Shown here: positions 1 to 7,478 of the stretch, piece after piece
How the letters are laid out: each line of letters starts with the position of its first letter
Numbering within the stretch: position 1 is the first letter of the stretch
Assembly: GCA_965276815.1 (NCBI GenBank)
Contig: CBDIBE010000012.1
Span: 992,001-1,056,000, forward strand
From: JAVVHH01 sp965276815
GTDB lineage: Bacteria > Pseudomonadota > Alphaproteobacteria > Acetobacterales > Acetobacteraceae
Direction of reading: 5' to 3'
DNA length: 64,000 nucleotides
Notes under the pieces: model-generated
What the model saw: only the letters and a program-made list of their open reading frames with translations
What the model was told of the DNA's origin: nothing
The model's database searches: none
Translations under genes and position numbers: made by a program

Positions 1-400
1 CAAAAATCCCGGCGCATATGGCGGCGGCTCGTCACAACCGCCGGCGTCGCACGCATCGCGATGGTCTCCTCGTCGGCGGAGGGTTGCCCGGTGCGGTTGT
101 TCGCCCCGGACTGCTTCGACCGGTCGTAGGCTGGCGAGCGGTTGGTTCGCTTCAAGTCCATGGTCGGCGTGTCCTTCCAGCGCCGCATCGAAGCGGAGAT
201 CGGCCGCAGAGCGATCAGGGTGGAGCATCAGCAATCGATGACGACACCCACTCCGTGCAATCGCTGGTCGCCCTGGGTGGCGGCGTTGCACTTCTGCCGG
301 CCTACGTCATGGTGCAGTCGCGATGCGGGCTGACGAGGCACGCCGCGCGGTCCTTCGTGCGGTGGAGGTCGCGGTCGAGATGCGGGTCGCTCCGGTCGAC
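1..400 (+). pseudogene. LysR-type regulator remnant (effector domain)
   Basis: No intact gene reads through here, but three plus-strand frames in succession resemble the effector-binding half of a LysR-type regulator. Frame 1 gives EGCPVRLFAPDCFDRS, then a TAG at about 130, then RFKSMVGVSFQRRIEAEIGR. The reading then shifts to a frame with DTHSVQSLVALGGGVALLPAY, the usual LysR 'valley' motif with GVALLPA. A third frame continues to about 400 with a plausible C-terminal tail. One stop and at least two frameshifts are needed, so the copy is dead. The DNA-binding domain would lie upstream of the window. The family assignment is pattern-based and only moderately certain. Confidence 0.42.
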
Positions 401-422
401 TCCGTGACAGCGCGTGCACGGA

Positions 423-1127
423 TCAGCCAGGCGCGTCCAGACCGTCACCCTCGATGAAGCCCTGCAACCACCTGGCAGCCCGGCCGCCATCCTCCGGTTG
501 CAACAGGGACAGAAGCGCCTGGTCCGCAAGCGGGCCGAAGATGTCCCGCCGCGCTTCGATGAGGGCGGCGGAGAAGGCAGGGCTGAACTCCGGATGCCCC
601 TGCACCGACACCGTATCGTCGTCGTAGCCGAGCACGGCGAACGGGGTGAACTTGCTGGCGGCGAGCACCCGCGCGCCGGGCGGCAGGGTGCTAACTTGGT
701 CCCGGTGGAACGCCGGGATCGCGAACCCCAGCGGCTCGACCATCTTGGGGGGCGGCTCGACAATCTCGTACCGGTGCATGCCGAGGCCCCATCCATTCGG
801 TGATCTCTCGACCTCACCGCCGAAGGCCTTGGCCATCGCCTGGTGGCCAAAGCAGATGCCGACGAGCTTGGCCTGGCCGCGTGCCCTGCGCAGAAACTCG
901 AGAAGCGCCGAAATCCAAGGCAGGTCGTCATAAACCCCGGCGGAGGAGCCAGTAATTATGTAGGCGGCACACTCGGTAGGGTGGGCCGGAAGCTCGCCGG
1001 CTTGCACGTCATAGGTGCGGTACTTCCGCTGCCGGCCGAGCATCATGCGGACCATGTCGGCATAGGTCCCCCACTCGGCGCACAAGCTCGCGGGAGGCCG
1101 ACCTGTCTCGAGAATGCCAATCGTCAT
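423..1127 (-). CDS. Class I glutamine amidotransferase (GMP synthase-like)
   Basis: A 234-residue protein starting at the ATG whose product begins MTIGILETGRPP; a longer open frame upstream lacks amidotransferase sequence. It carries the class I glutaminase nucleophile in GICFGHQ (Cys92) and the downstream His-Glu pair in GHPEFS. It has no ATP-pyrophosphatase domain, so it is a stand-alone amidotransferase that releases ammonia from glutamine, or acts as a gamma-glutamyl hydrolase like PuuD relatives. It is transcribed away from its right-hand neighbours and flanked by two gene remnants, so context gives no substrate. Family confident, function unknown. Confidence 0.85.
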   Translation of the reverse strand: MTIGILETGRPPASLCAEWGTYADMVRMMLGRQRKYRTYDVQAGELPAHPTECAAYIITGSSAGVYDDLPWISALLEFLRRARGQAKLVGICFGHQAMAKAFGGEVERSPNGWGLGMHRYEIVEPPPKMVEPLGFAIPAFHRDQVSTLPPGARVLAASKFTPFAVLGYDDDTVSVQGHPEFSPAFSAALIEARRDIFGPLADQALLSLLQPEDGGRAARWLQGFIEGDGLDAPG

Positions 1128-1239
1128 CGGCCCAGTATGCCACCAAACGGGCAAGGCGGAAAACGCAGGTAAACGGGAGGCGATTGCGAGCTGGTTGGCG
1201 ATCTCAGCGGGCACGGCACCATCCTGTCAGCGTTTATCA

Positions 1240-1362
1240 TACGGCTGGCTCGCGCCGTTTGCCGGGCTCGACCTGCTGGCTTCGAGCACATGGACGCGCG
1301 AACGGCTCGGATGGCAGCCCACCGGCCCGGATCTCATCGCCGACCTGAAAGGCATGGACTAT
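1240..1362 (+). pseudogene. C-terminal fragment of an NAD-dependent epimerase/dehydratase
   Basis: About 41 codons in one plus-strand frame read like the C-terminus of an extended short-chain dehydrogenase/epimerase: an SSTWTRERLGWQPTGPDLIADL stretch followed by MDY. No Rossmann domain precedes it; upstream the same frame runs antisense into the amidotransferase gene. It is probably a leftover from a deletion. Apart from this fragment I see nothing coding in the 387 bases between the amidotransferase and the FkbM gene. Confidence 0.42.
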
Positions 1363-1514
1363 CCAGCCCGCAGGCGTTGCTTAGGAATCCGCACCAGGCC
1401 TCTTCGAACGCCGGATCCAGCCAGTGGACGTCCGCTCGCGCGCTTTCAGGGGCAACGTTCAGTCTGGCGCCCGTTGGCGGACGCTCGGCGGCAGTGTCGA
1501 GCTGTCGGACGCCG

Positions 1515-2303
1515 CTATCCCTTTGGTGCTATGATGAAGTTCTCGTTGACCGCATAGCGGCGCTGTGAGGACACGATCTTGTAGTTGTGCGTGTCGACGA
1601 ACGCACGAAATGCTTGAGCGTTGACTTCATCGACTTCGATGAAAACCGTTGGTTTCGCCCCGGCCAACGTGTCTACCAGGCCTTCGAGAACCTTCATCTC
1701 GAAGCCCTCGGTGTCGATCTTGATGAAGTCGACCTTTTGGCCGGCGAGCATGCTGTCGCCGGTCGCGATCGGGACTGCACCCTTGTCATTCTCCTGCAAA
1801 CTGGATCCGCCGAGATTCAGGAGATGGGACGAAAGCGTTGCCTGGCCGTCACGGTTCGATAGACCGATCCCGAGATGGGAAAGGTCGGCAATCGCCGAGA
1901 GATCGTTGAGCCGGAGATTTTCCGTCACGATCTTGCAGGCTTGCTCAACCGGCTCGAACACGATCAGGCGGCTCGCTCCCAGCAACTTGCCGACATACAC
2001 TGAATGCTGTCCGGTATTGGAGCCGATATCGACAAATACTCCGCCGCTGGGAAAGAATCTGGCGATTTCATCCAGTTCCTCCTCCTCGTAGAACTTGCCC
2101 TCCGCCTGTTCCTTCTGGATGACGTCGCCCGGATCAACGATGGTCAACTTTATCGTTTGCCCGTTTCGCTCGAACTCGACCACTTTGCGGCGGCTCCACA
2201 GCCACTCGTAGCGGACGCGGTTGAAGCGGGTTCGCGCCGAACTCCACATCTCGGGCGGCACGAGGGGCTGGAAAGCGGCCTTGATCAGGGGAAGGGCACC
2301 CAT
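1515..2303 (-). CDS. FkbM family methyltransferase
   Basis: A 262-residue SAM-dependent methyltransferase of the FkbM type. The ATG at 2303 is preferred over an upstream TTG because a GGAGAG ribosome site sits about six bases before it. The SAM-binding loop GVFVDIGSNTGQHSVY lies near residue 90, the acidic strand end VFEPVE follows, and the family hallmark FIKIDTEGFEMKVLEGL lies near residue 190. FkbM enzymes O-methylate sugars, polyketides or glycans. The glycosyltransferase gene directly upstream on the same strand suggests a role in decorating a surface glycan. Substrate unknown. Confidence 0.88.
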   Translation of the reverse strand: MGALPLIKAAFQPLVPPEMWSSARTRFNRVRYEWLWSRRKVVEFERNGQTIKLTIVDPGDVIQKEQAEGKFYEEEELDEIARFFPSGGVFVDIGSNTGQHSVYVGKLLGASRLIVFEPVEQACKIVTENLRLNDLSAIADLSHLGIGLSNRDGQATLSSHLLNLGGSSLQENDKGAVPIATGDSMLAGQKVDFIKIDTEGFEMKVLEGLVDTLAGAKPTVFIEVDEVNAQAFRAFVDTHNYKIVSSQRRYAVNENFIIAPKG

Positions 2304-2455
2304 GCAACTCTCCAAAGATTGAGGCGGGCCAACTCCGCCTTCGAGTTGAGCCTGCAGCAGCCTAAAGCAAATCGCTCTCGTGTCGACTCGTGCCGTGTCA
2401 CGCAGGAAATTTAGACGATGACGTATTTAGTAAACGACTGCTACCAGCCAGAGCG

Positions 2456-3346
2456 TTACTTCAGCAGTAATACGCGCGCTGGGTCGACCCGGCCGCGGAG
2501 AATGTCGTAAGCCCCGCGAAAATTGCCCAGCAACCGGCCGCGCCGGTCGATAAAGCTTTCCGGATTAAACGATCGCAAGAAATTATTGCCGAGATGACGG
2601 CCGAGTACGTTGATTCCGCGCGTCCACGGCATCGTTCCCTTCCGCATCAAGTAAACAACGTTGACCATCTGGGTATAGCCCATCCGATAGCCCGAGACTC
2701 GGCCGGATTTTGTCGCCAGATGCACGCCACGCGCGCCCGAGATTTTGACGATCCGCCCATAACGGCCCAGGCGCCGCGTGTAGTCCAAATCCTCGAAATA
2801 GCTGTAGAGCGGCAAGCGGTCGTCGAAATTGATCCCGTGCTCACGGCCCACTTGCAGCCGCACCGTTATATTGCAGCCATACCCGTGGGAAGCCGGGGTG
2901 ATGAGCGAGGCGCCGTGAAAGCGGTCGGACTCGAGGAAGCCGCGACCTTCGGCGACGCTGTAGCCGGGTCCGGCAGAGCCATCGGCGATGAGATGCCCGT
3001 TCGCCACCACCACGTCCGGCTCGTCCTGCATCACCTGCAGGGTCCGCTCGATGTAGTGGCGCTCGGGGAAGAAATCGTCATCCATGAACAGCATGAAATC
3101 GGCACCATCGGCGTGCCTTAGGATGACGTTGCGCTTCTCCGCCGCGCTCTGCGGGCCGACGAGCAGGGCCCGCGCCGGTGTCGGCTCAATTCCCTCGACG
3201 TCCGCCGGGACGCCATAGCAAATCATGACGCGATCCGGTTGAACCGTCTGCAGCTCGAGCTCGCGCAGCACTTCCGCCAGCACAGTTGGGCGGCCGCCGG
3301 TCGCGATGCCGACGAATAATTTCGGCCGGGTCTGGTTTTCGCTCAT
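2456..3346 (-). CDS. Family 2 glycosyltransferase
   Basis: A 296-residue GT-A fold glycosyltransferase. The N-terminus LFVGIATGGRPTVLAEVLREL is the nucleotide-binding strand, and FMDDDFF (Asp89-91) supplies the metal-binding acidic motif. The segment SYFEDLDYTRRLGRYG matches the usual ED acceptor/base region. No transmembrane segment is evident, so it is cytoplasmic or peripheral. It lies upstream of the FkbM methyltransferase on the same strand with a 140-base gap, forming a two-gene glycan-modification set. No strong ribosome site precedes the ATG. Donor and acceptor sugars cannot be read from sequence. Confidence 0.85.
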   Translation of the reverse strand: MSENQTRPKLFVGIATGGRPTVLAEVLRELELQTVQPDRVMICYGVPADVEGIEPTPARALLVGPQSAAEKRNVILRHADGADFMLFMDDDFFPERHYIERTLQVMQDEPDVVVANGHLIADGSAGPGYSVAEGRGFLESDRFHGASLITPASHGYGCNITVRLQVGREHGINFDDRLPLYSYFEDLDYTRRLGRYGRIVKISGARGVHLATKSGRVSGYRMGYTQMVNVVYLMRKGTMPWTRGINVLGRHLGNNFLRSFNPESFIDRRGRLLGNFRGAYDILRGRVDPARVLLLK

Positions 3347-3410
3347 ATGGAATATGGCTCACCGATATCCACGCGGCGCTTCTGCCCGTACGGCTGATCT
3401 GGATCAAGCG

Positions 3411-4199
3411 CTACGCGCCAATCTTGGCCAGCACGTCGGCTCTGAGAAATCGCTCGATCAACAGCATGAACAGAATCGACGGCAACAACAGCACCAGAGC
3501 GGTGATCGACGCGATCTGGTAATTGCCGCCCATCGCGGCGTTGAACATCATCAGCGGCATGGTGGTGATGTCGGGCACGCCGACGAAATAAGTCGCGGTG
3601 AACTCATCGAGGCTGTCGAGGAAGACGAACGTCGCGGCGCCGAGCAGGCCCGGCAATGCGGCGGGCAAGGTGATGGTGAAGAACGCCGTCAACGGACCGG
3701 CGCCGATGTTGCGCGCCGCCTCTTCCTGCTGCCGGTCCACCGCAGCGAAGGCGGCCGCGGCGATCCAGACGGCCAAGACCAGCCCGTGCAGCGAATGGAC
3801 CAAGACCACGCCCGGCACGGTGCCGTTCAGGCCGACCGAATAGAACATTCGCGCGATGTTCATGTAGACAGGTAGGGTGGGGAACGCTTGCGGCACCAGG
3901 AAGAGCAGCATCAGCGGCGCGCGGAACGGGACCTCTCGCCGGGCCAAGGCGTAACCTGCGGGGATCGCCAGCAGCAGCGAGATGAGCACGGTGAGCACGG
4001 CGATGGCCACGCTGAGCCCCGCCGAGTGCCACGCGCCGCCGCGCGGCGAGAACACCCGGTACCAGAAACTCAGCCCATATTGCGACGGGAGGGCATGCGG
4101 CCAGAACCAGCGCTCGGCAAAAGCCCAGAGCACCAGATTGGCGATCGGGCCAAAGATCGCGAATGCCAGCAAGCCGAGGCCGACGCCACGCAGCGCCAA
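3411..4199 (-). CDS. ABC transporter permease (second inner-membrane subunit)
   Basis: Integral membrane permease of the spermidine/putrescine or iron (PotC/FbpB-like) class, about 262 residues. Several hydrophobic segments are seen, and the ATPase-docking EAA loop reads EEAARNIGAGPLTAFFTITLPAALPG. The start is uncertain: the frame overlaps the end of the preceding permease, and I place the start at a TTG (MRLALRGVG). A GAGG motif lies about 15 bases upstream, so initiation at a rarer codon nearer the overlap is possible. It pairs with the upstream permease to form a heterodimeric channel. Confidence 0.85.
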   Translation of the reverse strand: MALRGVGLGLLAFAIFGPIANLVLWAFAERWFWPHALPSQYGLSFWYRVFSPRGGAWHSAGLSVAIAVLTVLISLLLAIPAGYALARREVPFRAPLMLLFLVPQAFPTLPVYMNIARMFYSVGLNGTVPGVVLVHSLHGLVLAVWIAAAAFAAVDRQQEEAARNIGAGPLTAFFTITLPAALPGLLGAATFVFLDSLDEFTATYFVGVPDITTMPLMMFNAAMGGNYQIASITALVLLLPSILFMLLIERFLRADVLAKIGA

Positions 4200-4204
4200 T
4201 CTGA

Positions 4205-5050
4205 TCAGCGAACGACCTCGCGCTGCCGCGCCGCATCGCGCAGATAAACCCAGGCGGCGAGCATGGTCAGCCCATAGGAGATCACGCCGAGCGCGTTCGC
4301 CGTGCCGTAATCGCCGAAGGTGTTGACCCGGTAAACCATGTCGACCGTGATCATGGTCGGCGTGTCCGCCGTCAGCATCACCGGGACGGAAAGCACGGAC
4401 ATCAGCGTCACGAAGGTGAGCACCGAGGCGACCAGCAGCGGCGCGCGCACCAGCGGCACGATGATGCCGAACAGCACGCGCACGCGGGACGCGCCGAGAT
4501 CGCGCGCCGCCTCGATCAGGCTGCGGTCGAGCGCAGCCATAGCGCCGGCGGTCATCAGCGTGACGAAGGGCAGCTGCTTCCAGACGAAAGTGATGAGGAT
4601 GCCGCGCCAGTCCAGCAGCGAGGGCGCGCTCGCCGGCTCCAGCAGCCCGGCGGCGACCAGCGTGTTGTTCAGCATGCCGTTGCGGGCAAGGAAGCTGCGC
4701 ATCATCTGCGCCGCGCAGACCATTGGCACGAAGAGCGGCCAGCGATACAGCCAGGCCAGCACGCGCACCGCGACCGGGTTGGCGCCGAGGCTCAGGTAGC
4801 CGCCGATCAGCACGGCCAGCACCGCAATGATCAGCACGGCGGCACAGACGAGCCAGACCGTGAACCAAATGTCGCGCCAATACACGCCGAAGGCGGTCTG
4901 GAAATTCAGCAGCGTCAGCCCGCCGTCCTTGGCGGTGAACGCGCCCAACACCGAGGACACGCCGGGGATCAGGAACAATCCAGTCACCAGCAGAAAAGCG
5001 GGGGCCAGCAGCGCCAGCCCCCAGAGGTCCAGCCGGGGGGTTGCCCCCAC
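4205..5050 (-). CDS. ABC transporter permease (first inner-membrane subunit)
   Basis: A 281-residue permease with about six hydrophobic helices and an EAA loop, IEAARDLGASRVRVLFGIIVPLVR. The N-terminus DLWGLALLAPAFLLVTGLFLIPG is typical of family 1 sugar/spermidine permeases. The GTG start overlaps the stop of the binding-protein gene by one base (TAGTG), so translation is coupled. Its stop overlaps the second permease. The operon contains binding protein and two permeases but no ATPase, so the system must borrow one. Substrate class uncertain: polyamine, iron, phosphonate or sugar are all possible. Confidence 0.86.
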   Translation of the reverse strand: MGATPRLDLWGLALLAPAFLLVTGLFLIPGVSSVLGAFTAKDGGLTLLNFQTAFGVYWRDIWFTVWLVCAAVLIIAVLAVLIGGYLSLGANPVAVRVLAWLYRWPLFVPMVCAAQMMRSFLARNGMLNNTLVAAGLLEPASAPSLLDWRGILITFVWKQLPFVTLMTAGAMAALDRSLIEAARDLGASRVRVLFGIIVPLVRAPLLVASVLTFVTLMSVLSVPVMLTADTPTMITVDMVYRVNTFGDYGTANALGVISYGLTMLAAWVYLRDAARQREVVR

Positions 5051-6189
5051 TATTGATCGATCCGCTCGTACTCGTTCAGCACGGCGGTGAAATAGGGCGA
5101 GATCGGGAAGGGCAGCGCGTTCTGCTTGAGGTCTTGCGGCGTGATGTCGATGAACAGCTTGTTCCAGACCTTCGGATCCAGCTTCGACTGCACGTATTGC
5201 GCGTCAATGCCGGGATACCAGTTGAAGCGCTGGACGATGCCTTGCGCCTGCACTTCCGGGCTGGTCGCCATCTCGACGAACTCGCGCGCGAGTTGCGGCT
5301 GCGAGGCCTTTTCCGGGATCGCGTAGTACATCGGCTGGCCAGGCATGCCGGGCGACAGCAGGACCAGCTTGAGGTCCGGCGACAGCCTGCCATCGCCTTG
5401 CCAGGTGTAGAACATGTCGGCCCAGACAGCGCCCATGGCAATCTCGCCGCGATTCAGCGCATCCAGCGTGCCGGCATTGCCGGGCGTCAGCGTCGCGTCC
5501 GCGTTGAAGCCGCGCAGCGAGGTCAGCGCGGCATCGATCTTCGCCTTGTCGGCGTCGTCATAGGGCCCCTTGAGGAAGCGCGGACCGATACCGGCATTGG
5601 CGTTCACCCAGCCCATGACGAAGCCGATCCCGGCCATGCCGCCCTTGATGCCGTTATAGCCGAACTGTTTCGGATGTTGCTTCACCCAGTCCACCAGCTC
5701 CGGATAGGAGCGCGGCGGGGACTTCACGACGTCCGGATTGTAGGCGACGGCGACCTGGCTATCGAACATCGGCAACACGTAGCCGGACACGTCGGTGCCG
5801 AGGGCGTTGTTCGCCTTCTCGCTGGTCACCAGCTGGCTCGTATCGACCTGGTCGCGGTACTTCGCGAGCAGGTTTTCACTCACCATCTGGGCGGCGCCGC
5901 GCTGGTGGATGACGGCGACGTCGATGTCCCAGTTCGGCGCGCCGGACTTGGCTTCGGCGGCGAGCTTCTGTTCGATGGCGAGCGACCCGGCGTCACCGGG
6001 TCCGGTGCCGATGGCGCGGACGTGCACGCCGGGATGCGCCTGCTCGAAGCGCGGGCCGAGATAGTCGTTGATGTAGTCGACCATGTTTTGGTCGCCGGCA
6101 GTGGCGACGGTCAGGGTGGTGTCGGCCAACGCCGAACCGGCCAGCGCGGCCGAGATGGCGGCCGCCAGCAGCAATGTTTTTCGCGTCAT
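5050..6189 (-). CDS. Periplasmic solute-binding protein, family 1
   Basis: A 379-residue secreted binding protein with signal peptide MTRKTLLLAAAISAALAGSA followed by ADTTLTVAT. The mature part has the two-lobed periplasmic-binding fold, with ITPQDLKQNALPFPISPYF near the C-terminus. A strong AGGAG ribosome site lies about eight bases before the ATG. It is the first gene of an operon with two permeases. Similarity is to the PotD/FbpA-like family that delivers polyamines, iron or phosphonates, but no ligand signature is recognised. Confidence 0.86.
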   Translation of the reverse strand: MTRKTLLLAAAISAALAGSALADTTLTVATAGDQNMVDYINDYLGPRFEQAHPGVHVRAIGTGPGDAGSLAIEQKLAAEAKSGAPNWDIDVAVIHQRGAAQMVSENLLAKYRDQVDTSQLVTSEKANNALGTDVSGYVLPMFDSQVAVAYNPDVVKSPPRSYPELVDWVKQHPKQFGYNGIKGGMAGIGFVMGWVNANAGIGPRFLKGPYDDADKAKIDAALTSLRGFNADATLTPGNAGTLDALNRGEIAMGAVWADMFYTWQGDGRLSPDLKLVLLSPGMPGQPMYYAIPEKASQPQLAREFVEMATSPEVQAQGIVQRFNWYPGIDAQYVQSKLDPKVWNKLFIDITPQDLKQNALPFPISPYFTAVLNEYERIDQ

Positions 6190-6273
6190 CGGCGCACTCC
6201 TCTCCAGCCTACGTCTACTGAGGTCACGCCAGCGTGTGTGTTACAGCTCCGTGTCGCCGCCCCCTCACCCTGA

Positions 6274-6290
6274 CTCTCTCCCGGAGAGAG
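6274..6290. repeat. Short palindromic intergenic element
   Basis: A 17-base near-perfect palindrome with 8-base arms (CTCTCTCC / GGAGAGAG) about a central C, between the binding-protein operon and the EIIA gene. Related hairpins occur at 27835, 44087 and 54615. There is no T-run, so it is not a classical terminator. It resembles dispersed CTCTCCC/GGGAGAG intergenic palindromes common in alphaproteobacteria. Confidence 0.5.
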
Positions 6291-6311
6291 AAGGAGGTCG
6301 GGCGCGTGCGG

Positions 6312-6764
6312 TTAGGCGGCGTTCTGGATGAGGAGCTTATACGCGTCCGTCGCGCTGCTCGCCTTCCTGAGCCGCTCGACGAAGGCGGCGTCGCGCATGC
6401 GCCGCGAGATGGCGGCCAATGCCGTCACGTGGCCGTTGCCGGCCTGTTCGGGGATCAGCAGCAGGAAAACCAGGTCGATCGGCTGCTCATCGATGGACTC
6501 GAAATCGACCGGACGGGCCAGACGGGCAAAAATACCGAAGAACCGCGGCAGATCTGGCAGGCGGGCGTGCGGCAGCGCGAAGCCGCGGCCGAGACCCGTC
6601 GACCCCAATCGTTCCCGCGCCGCGAGCGCCGCCTCGATGACATGCGAATCGCGCTGCAGGGCAGCACCCGCCCGCCGCGCCAGCTCGGTGATCAACTGGG
6701 CCTTGTCGCGCACGCGCAGGCCGATCAGCGTGCTTTCAGGCCGGAGAAAATCGCTTATCTCCAT
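6312..6764 (-). CDS. ptsN: Nitrogen-PTS EIIA protein (PtsN-like)
   Basis: A 150-residue EIIA domain of the fructose/nitrogen PTS class. The phosphorylated histidine is in FALPHARLP (His66). The N-terminus ISDFLRPESTLIGLRVRDK and the segment PIDLVFLLLIPEQAGNGHV match EIIA-Ntr. No sugar-specific EIIB or EIIC gene is nearby, so a regulatory role is likely. The gene starts six bases after kdpE and ends the kdp gene run. In E. coli unphosphorylated EIIA-Ntr binds KdpD and stimulates kdp expression, which makes this linkage functionally suggestive. It could be a second copy besides the usual rpoN-linked ptsN. Confidence 0.82.
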   Translation of the reverse strand: MEISDFLRPESTLIGLRVRDKAQLITELARRAGAALQRDSHVIEAALAARERLGSTGLGRGFALPHARLPDLPRFFGIFARLARPVDFESIDEQPIDLVFLLLIPEQAGNGHVTALAAISRRMRDAAFVERLRKASSATDAYKLLIQNAA

Positions 6765-6770
6765 GCCCGC

Positions 6771-7478
6771 TCAGTCCGTCGTGGCGAGCCGATAGCCCAC
6801 CCCGGTTTCGGTGCGGATATGCACGGGCCGCTCCGGATCGGCCTCGATCTTCTGGCGCAACGCCCTGATGTAGATACGCAAATATTGCACGTCGGTATCT
6901 CCGCCCCACACTTCGCGCAAGATGAACTTATGCGTCAGCACCTTGCCGGCATGGGCCACGAGCAGCCGTAGCAGATCGTATTCGCGCGGGGCGAATCTCA
7001 CCTCATGCCCGCGCACTTGCACGATCCGGCGGACCAGGTCGACCATCAGGTCGCCGCTGCGGAACACCGGCCGCTCGCCCTGCTGCTGCAACTGATGCCG
7101 CTGGGCGGCGCGGATGCGGGCGAAGAGCTCGTCGATCCCGAACGGCTTGGTCACATAGTCGTCGGCGCCCAGATCGAGCGCCTCGACCTTGCTGTGCTCG
7201 TCGTCGCGGCTGGTGAGCACGATGATCGGCACGGCGAGCCCGGCGCCGCGGATGCGCTGGATCACCGCGAGCCCGTCGATGTCCGGCAGACCGAGGTCGA
7301 GCACGATCACGTCGGCCGCATTGCGCTGCGCCGCCTGCACGGCCGCGATCCCCTCGCTCGCCTCGGTGACCACGTAGCCCTGTGCGGCAAGCCCGGCCCG
7401 GAGGAAGCGCAGGATGGCCGGCTCGTCATCGACCACGAGGACGCGCAGCGGGCGGGTGCCAAGCGGGGCGACGGTCAA
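6771..7478 (-). CDS. kdpE: Response regulator KdpE
   Basis: A 235-residue OmpR/PhoB-family regulator. The receiver domain has LRVLVVDDEP, the phosphorylated Asp61 in VIVLDLGLPD, and the conserved Thr/Lys in LTSRDD and VTKPFG. The winged-helix domain includes LTPREYDLL-like FAPREYDLLRLLV and VGYRL near the end. The start is a TTG overlapping the kdpD stop (TTGA); no ATG/GTG is available nearby. It acts with KdpD to induce kdpFABC under potassium limitation or osmotic stress. The EIIA gene follows after six bases. Confidence 0.93.
   Translation of the reverse strand: MTVAPLGTRPLRVLVVDDEPAILRFLRAGLAAQGYVVTEASEGIAAVQAAQRNAADVIVLDLGLPDIDGLAVIQRIRGAGLAVPIIVLTSRDDEHSKVEALDLGADDYVTKPFGIDELFARIRAAQRHQLQQQGERPVFRSGDLMVDLVRRIVQVRGHEVRFAPREYDLLRLLVAHAGKVLTHKFILREVWGGDTDVQYLRIYIRALRQKIEADPERPVHIRTETGVGYRLATTD

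Noticed and set aside
3411..4880. A single 489-codon membrane protein
   Set aside because: Only the part below 4199 reads as a permease; the rest is a shadow of the first permease in another frame.
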